The translations under genes were made by a program, and so were the position numbers. Below, one piece after another: positions 60,461 to 63,673 of a DNA stretch of 63,673 nucleotides (the first letter of the stretch is position 1; each line of letters begins with the position of its first letter). This DNA comes from Treponema zioleckii (GTDB taxonomy: Bacteria; Spirochaetota; Spirochaetia; Treponematales; Treponemataceae). Below the pieces are notes generated by a model, which did not search any database, had not been told where the DNA came from, and worked only from the letters and a program-made list of their open reading frames with translations. The stretch lies in contig NZ_JPUF01000011.1 of NCBI RefSeq assembly GCF_014737315.1, forward strand, positions 1-63,673, written 5' to 3'.

Positions 60461-61213
60461 TCAACCTCCCAGGTTAAAATCACTAAAGCACCACCACAAA
60501 AGAAGCTGGGGTGGGGAAGTAATGATATCCAAAATAATTGGTCCAGGATATCCTAAAGGTGTAAAAATATAAGTCGGGAAGGAGCGGTGTTTTCCGTAAA
60601 ACCGCATAACGGGTTTTTGAGGGACAAAAAATCCGAATTCATATTTGGTGTGCTTCGAATAAAAGTCACAGTCCAAAAAAAGGAGTTTTGTACTCATGTA
60701 AACGACCTTTATATCTGCGGTAGCAATCCTTTTTTCTTCAGAAAAATCCTCCGCTGTTCCTTCGCTAATTACGATTCCCTCCGCGGGAACCCGTTCGGAT
60801 TTGCCATACTGAAATTCACTAGCTCCCTTGTTAGCGGCATAACGCCAGGGAGTATCGTCTTTTCGGCTAGGAATCCGAACCGTAAATGAATTGTGACTGT
60901 CCTCGTTCCAGTCGGCATCATTATGCGGAAGAGCGATTTTTATGTATTTGTCGCTGTCCGTTTTTATAAGATTCTTGAACACAAAAACATCATAAGCTTT
61001 GCCTTCCAAATCCTGAGTTCCAATGTAGTGTCCGCGTTCGTTATCTCCGTCAAATGGCTTTTCACAATAATTGTACCTTCCCATTTCAACGACCTCGTCA
61101 TGGTACATCATCGTAAAACAGCCAGAAAACAAAAATACTAAAAGCATACAAAATGTTCCAAATGCAATTTTTAAGGGCAAATGGCTTTTACCAACGATAT
61201 TTGCATTTTTCAT
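60461..61213 (-). CDS. Lipoprotein, 250 aa
   Basis: The lipobox is LFSGC near residue 32 after a longer N-region (KNANIVGKSHLPLKIAF). The mature part is strand-rich (FTVRIPSRKDDTPWRYAA). It ends with a hydrophobic tail (PPQLLLWWCFSDFNLGG) that resembles YceK-like lipoproteins in outline. It is six bases from the next gene. Confidence 0.65.
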   Translation of the reverse strand: MKNANIVGKSHLPLKIAFGTFCMLLVFLFSGCFTMMYHDEVVEMGRYNYCEKPFDGDNERGHYIGTQDLEGKAYDVFVFKNLIKTDSDKYIKIALPHNDADWNEDSHNSFTVRIPSRKDDTPWRYAANKGASEFQYGKSERVPAEGIVISEGTAEDFSEEKRIATADIKVVYMSTKLLFLDCDFYSKHTKYEFGFFVPQKPVMRFYGKHRSFPTYIFTPLGYPGPIILDIITSPPQLLLWWCFSDFNLGG

Positions 61214-61365
61214 TGCGTTTTCTCCTCAATTTTGTTGATTCCCATTCATAACTTATTTTCAGCAAGCAAAATTCAACCAAGTTTAAATATAGCATGTATT
61301 TAATTCGATATGCTATAATCGGGCTATTCTATGCACGATTATTGAGAAACTGCTTCTTGTGCTTT

Positions 61366-61434
61366 GCCATTCCGAACTCGTTTCGGAATCTCAGGGGCTA
61401 TATTGCAAATACTGAAAACAAGTTCAGTATGACG
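61366..61434. repeat. Dispersed palindromic repeat, copy 1
   Basis: CATTCCGAACTCGTTTCGGAAT is followed by about 25 bases and then ACTGAAAACAAGTTCAGT, two inverted repeats in tandem. Copy 2 lies at 63,222-63,293. The rest of 61,214-61,473 holds no gene. Confidence 0.8.
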
Positions 61435-61473
61435 CATGATAAAATCTTATTTTTTTGGGGAGATTTTTGAAAT

Positions 61474-62091
61474 ATGAATCAACTTACACCCGCTGCAATT
61501 GCGATAATTGGCGGAGCGGACGGACCAACTAGTATTTATGTGGAAAAAGGTGCGATTTTTCAACTTCTTCTGCCATGTTTCTTGCTTTTTGCCCTCGCGG
61601 TTTTCTTTCTTGCGCGTAGCATTTTGAAAAAACGAAAGCTCGGAATAATTCTTTCCTCTGTTTTTTGCGTGATTTTTCTTTTTCCGCCCGCGGCATTTTT
61701 TCTTGGCAATTTTATGATAAACCGCCAGAGTGAAAAATGGAGCGAATTAAAAAGTGCCACTCTTCCGTGGAACGAAAACGAAATTGCAAATCATTTTTTT
61801 GAATTAGATGATTCTGAAACTGTTGAGACTTTTTATTTTAAAAGCGACTCTTCGGAAAATCGAACCGTAACATGCACATTCGGCAAAAAAGGAAAAATGC
61901 GTACGCCTCCAATAAAATCCTGGCAAATCGACGAAAACGGAATTCTATGCATTTATGATGATTCACCAGAAGAGCGAGAATGCATAAAAATCGAAAAAAT
62001 CTGGCTTTCAGAAGACGTTTTGTACGCGGTGCGAAATCAACAAGTTGAAAAGTACAAGTATTATAAAAGTGATGTCTTAGAGGCAAAATGA
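61474..62091 (+). CDS. Membrane protein with a decarboxylase-beta-like GGADGPT motif
   Basis: The 205-residue protein starts NQLTPAAIAIIGGADGPTSI. IIGGADGPT is a signature of the beta subunit of Na+-pumping decarboxylases (OadB/GcdB), but the rest of that protein is absent. Two helices follow (about 26-47 and 55-77), then about 120 charged residues. The motif is presumably recruited or convergent. It overlaps the next ORF by 4 bases. The function is unknown. Confidence 0.65.
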   Translation: MNQLTPAAIAIIGGADGPTSIYVEKGAIFQLLLPCFLLFALAVFFLARSILKKRKLGIILSSVFCVIFLFPPAAFFLGNFMINRQSEKWSELKSATLPWNENEIANHFFELDDSETVETFYFKSDSSENRTVTCTFGKKGKMRTPPIKSWQIDENGILCIYDDSPEERECIKIEKIWLSEDVLYAVRNQQVEKYKYYKSDVLEAK

Positions 62092-62744
62092 TGTTGCTTT
62101 GTCTTTTTTTCGCGGTATTTGCGATTTTTCTTCCATATTTTTTGCTGAAAGGCAGGGCGGAGCGGCTGTATTTCAAAATCGTGCTGTTTGGCACAAACGC
62201 GGTTTTGCTTGGCTTAACGCTATTTTCCTTTCAGATTTCGCGGGAAAGCGTTTATCTTTTATTGCTGTATTATTTGCTTTCGGCACTCATCATTTTTGTC
62301 AATTTCTGGCTTGTCGTTTTTGATTGCATAAAACGCAAGACGCTAAAAGGAATCCGCTTTTTGCTTCCGATTGCGCTTTCCGCGCTGCTTTCGTTCGGTA
62401 TGCTGAAAATCGATTTATCCGAGCGGATTTCGCTTCTGTTTGAGTTTGGCGCGTACAAAACAGAACTCGACGACTATGTTTTCAACGGCAAAAAGTCTGA
62501 GAAAATCAGTAAGTTTGGGAAATATTCGGGGATTGTCTGGACTTCTGCGGGCTATTACAGCGTAATCGTCTACGACAAAAACAACAATCTGGATTTACTT
62601 TTCAAACAATCGCGCTCTCAATCACAATCAACAGGGCGCAACGAGGATTTTGAGCACTCTTTCATCAATTCATTGGACGGCGTTCTCAAAATCCAAGACA
62701 ATTATTTTAGATGCAAATTTCATACGGAGGATTTATTCAAATGA
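62088..62744 (+). CDS. Membrane protein, 218 aa
   Basis: There are four helices in the first 120 residues and a soluble C-terminal domain (KYSGIVWTSAGYYSVIVYDK). ATG 62088 overlaps the previous stop. The topology resembles the upstream gene: helices then a beta-rich domain. The end overlaps the following exported gene by 4 bases. The family is not recognised. Confidence 0.6.
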   Translation: MMLLCLFFAVFAIFLPYFLLKGRAERLYFKIVLFGTNAVLLGLTLFSFQISRESVYLLLLYYLLSALIIFVNFWLVVFDCIKRKTLKGIRFLLPIALSALLSFGMLKIDLSERISLLFEFGAYKTELDDYVFNGKKSEKISKFGKYSGIVWTSAGYYSVIVYDKNNNLDLLFKQSRSQSQSTGRNEDFEHSFINSLDGVLKIQDNYFRCKFHTEDLFK

Positions 62745-63118
62745 TTTTTTTTAGAAAACCTGTGTTTCTTTTTCTTGCGCTTTTCTCGCTCGCGGGCGTC
62801 TTTGCTGACGAGCTAAAGCAGCAAAAAAAGATTGTCCCGCCGATTTTTGAGCACGATGATTTTATACAGTTGGATTTTTTGACGAGCGACAACAAGGATT
62901 TGGTGACTGACAGCGAGACTGCAATTCAAATCGCCGTTGCAATTTTGTCTGGTGTTTACGGCAAGGACAAAATCGAGAAACAAAAGCCGTTCACTGCAAT
63001 CGAACACGAAGGCTTTTGGTATGTTAACGGCAGTTTGCCCGGCAAAAAAGGCGGCGTGGCTCACATCAAAATCCGCAAAAAAGACGGCGCGGTCATGGGC
63101 TACATTCACACAAAATAG
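62741..63118 (+). CDS. Exported NTF2-fold immunity-like protein
   Basis: ATG 62741 (GGAGG nine bases upstream) starts a signal peptide (PVFLFLALFSLAGVFA). The mature domain has VTDSETAIQIAVAILSGVYG, then QKPFTAIEHEGFWYVNGSLP and GGVAHIKIRKKDGAVMGYIH, the pattern of NTF2-fold immunity proteins. Export would place it in the periplasm, where it could block a toxin entering from outside. No partner is nearby. Confidence 0.75.
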   Translation: MIFFRKPVFLFLALFSLAGVFADELKQQKKIVPPIFEHDDFIQLDFLTSDNKDLVTDSETAIQIAVAILSGVYGKDKIEKQKPFTAIEHEGFWYVNGSLPGKKGGVAHIKIRKKDGAVMGYIHTK

Positions 63119-63217
63119 ATTTTTGAAACGAAGGAGCGCCAGTCAAAACCGTGAAATGCACGGATGGTGAAAATGCAATATCCTAGAATTGTCGGGGCTG
63201 TCCAATAAGTTCATAAC

Positions 63218-63295
63218 ACAGTGTCATTCCGAACTCGTTTCGGAATCTCTACCCTATATGTAGCGTAGATGCTGAAATAAATTCAGCATGACAAT
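63218..63295. repeat. Dispersed palindromic repeat, copy 2
   Basis: CATTCCGAACTCGTTTCGGAAT recurs, followed by GATGCTGAAATAAATTCAGC. A further partial repeat (CTTCGACTTCGCTCAGCAAC then GATGCTGAATCAAG) ends abruptly at about 63,357, apparently interrupted by the element that follows. Confidence 0.75.
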
Positions 63296-63357
63296 ACTTT
63301 TAGGACATCCCCCTATGCTTCGACTTCGCTCAGCAACCGCAGATGCTGAATCAAGAT

Positions 63358-63610
63358 GCCATGATATGAAAGTCTGGGAAAAGGTGGTACTCTGATTTGA
63401 CGGAATCAGAGAGTCGGCGGAAGGTTCTGCCGAACTGTGAAAAAGGCACTGCAAAAACAGCCCCTTACTTCGAAAACAAGATTAACCAAAACCGACCGCC
63501 GTAAGACATAATGCGGAACGGGGACATTTCCCCGTTACCGCGGATAGGAGTACGGTGTTCCACCACCAGACCTTCACTCCTGATTCCATTTTACTGAACG
63601 GAGGCATAAC
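63358..63610 (+). ncRNA. Candidate bridge RNA of an IS110-family element
   Basis: The 250-nt non-coding stretch before the transposase folds into four hairpins: CTCTGATT/AATCAGAG (63390-63411), CGGC/GCCG (63415-63432), a 12-bp stem AACGGGGA/TCCCCGTT extended by GCGG/CCGC (63513-63541) and GGAGT/ACTCC enclosing GGTG/CACC (63547-63580). In IS110 elements this region encodes the RNA that pairs with target and donor DNA. The left element boundary near 63,357 is inferred from the interrupted repeat. Confidence 0.5.
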
Positions 63611-63673
63611 ATGAAAGACTGCGAAGGAAGAAATGTGGGAATCGACCTGGGCAAAAGAACTCATGAGACTAAA
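63611..63673 (+). CDS. IS110-family transposase/recombinase (partial, N-terminus)
   Basis: GGAGG precedes ATG 63611. The 21 visible residues include NVGIDLGKRTHETK, where VGIDLGK matches the first catalytic aspartate motif (DEDD RuvC-like domain) of IS110-type recombinases. The gene runs off the window, so the serine-containing Tnp domain cannot be seen. Confidence 0.6.
   Translation, partial: MKDCEGRNVGIDLGKRTHETK

Overview
The window looks like a chromosomal segment of a host-associated Treponema (spirochete). Three things suggest this: an rnfCDGEAB operon with degenerate RnfG, RnfE and RnfB subunits, a low-GC housekeeping background, and abundant species-specific exported proteins and lipoproteins. 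The genus is inferred from gene content and style; no rRNA or tRNA gene lies in the window.

Region 1 (1-10,500) is accessory DNA. It holds an HU-like DNA-binding protein, an XRE repressor/ImmA-like metallopeptidase pair next to a nine-unit 22-bp degenerate repeat array, and a second XRE regulator followed by a structured leader, a Fic protein, a 30-residue ORF and a SUKH (SMI1/KNR4) protein. After these come fragments of polymorphic toxins with immunity genes (5,826-10,404). The fragments lack start codons or are frameshifted, and two of them follow copies of the same hairpin repeat. Embedded here is a candidate type I toxin-antitoxin locus: a 26-residue hydrophobic peptide convergent with a small RNA, sharing a terminator hairpin.

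Region 2 (10,507-34,651) is the conserved core: pcnB, a P-loop/Asp23-like protein, an RluA-type pseudouridine synthase, a DUF212/PAP2-like protein, the Rnf operon, a frameshifted GH57-like gene, a transaldolase, metG, a FemAB-like transferase, a lipoprotein, an outer-membrane-type protein, murG, cvpA, a DNA polymerase III delta-prime-like gene and an NtrB/NtrC-type two-component pair. Several genes have a -10 box 8-10 nt before the ATG and no Shine-Dalgarno, which suggests leaderless mRNAs.

Region 3 (34,775-63,118) is a 28-kb island, mostly on the minus strand, of exported proteins, lipoproteins, small membrane proteins and presumed cytosolic immunity-like proteins. Recurring modules are SH3b, YD-type repeats, ankyrin repeats and reused signal-peptide cassettes. 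It contains a HipB gene with a HipA remnant, many frameshifted or truncated genes and an MCP fragment. The pattern suggests continual duplication, recombination and decay.

The right edge (63,119-63,673) enters what looks like an IS110-family element inserted in a dispersed palindromic repeat. Its 5' non-coding region has four hairpins and is a candidate bridge RNA.
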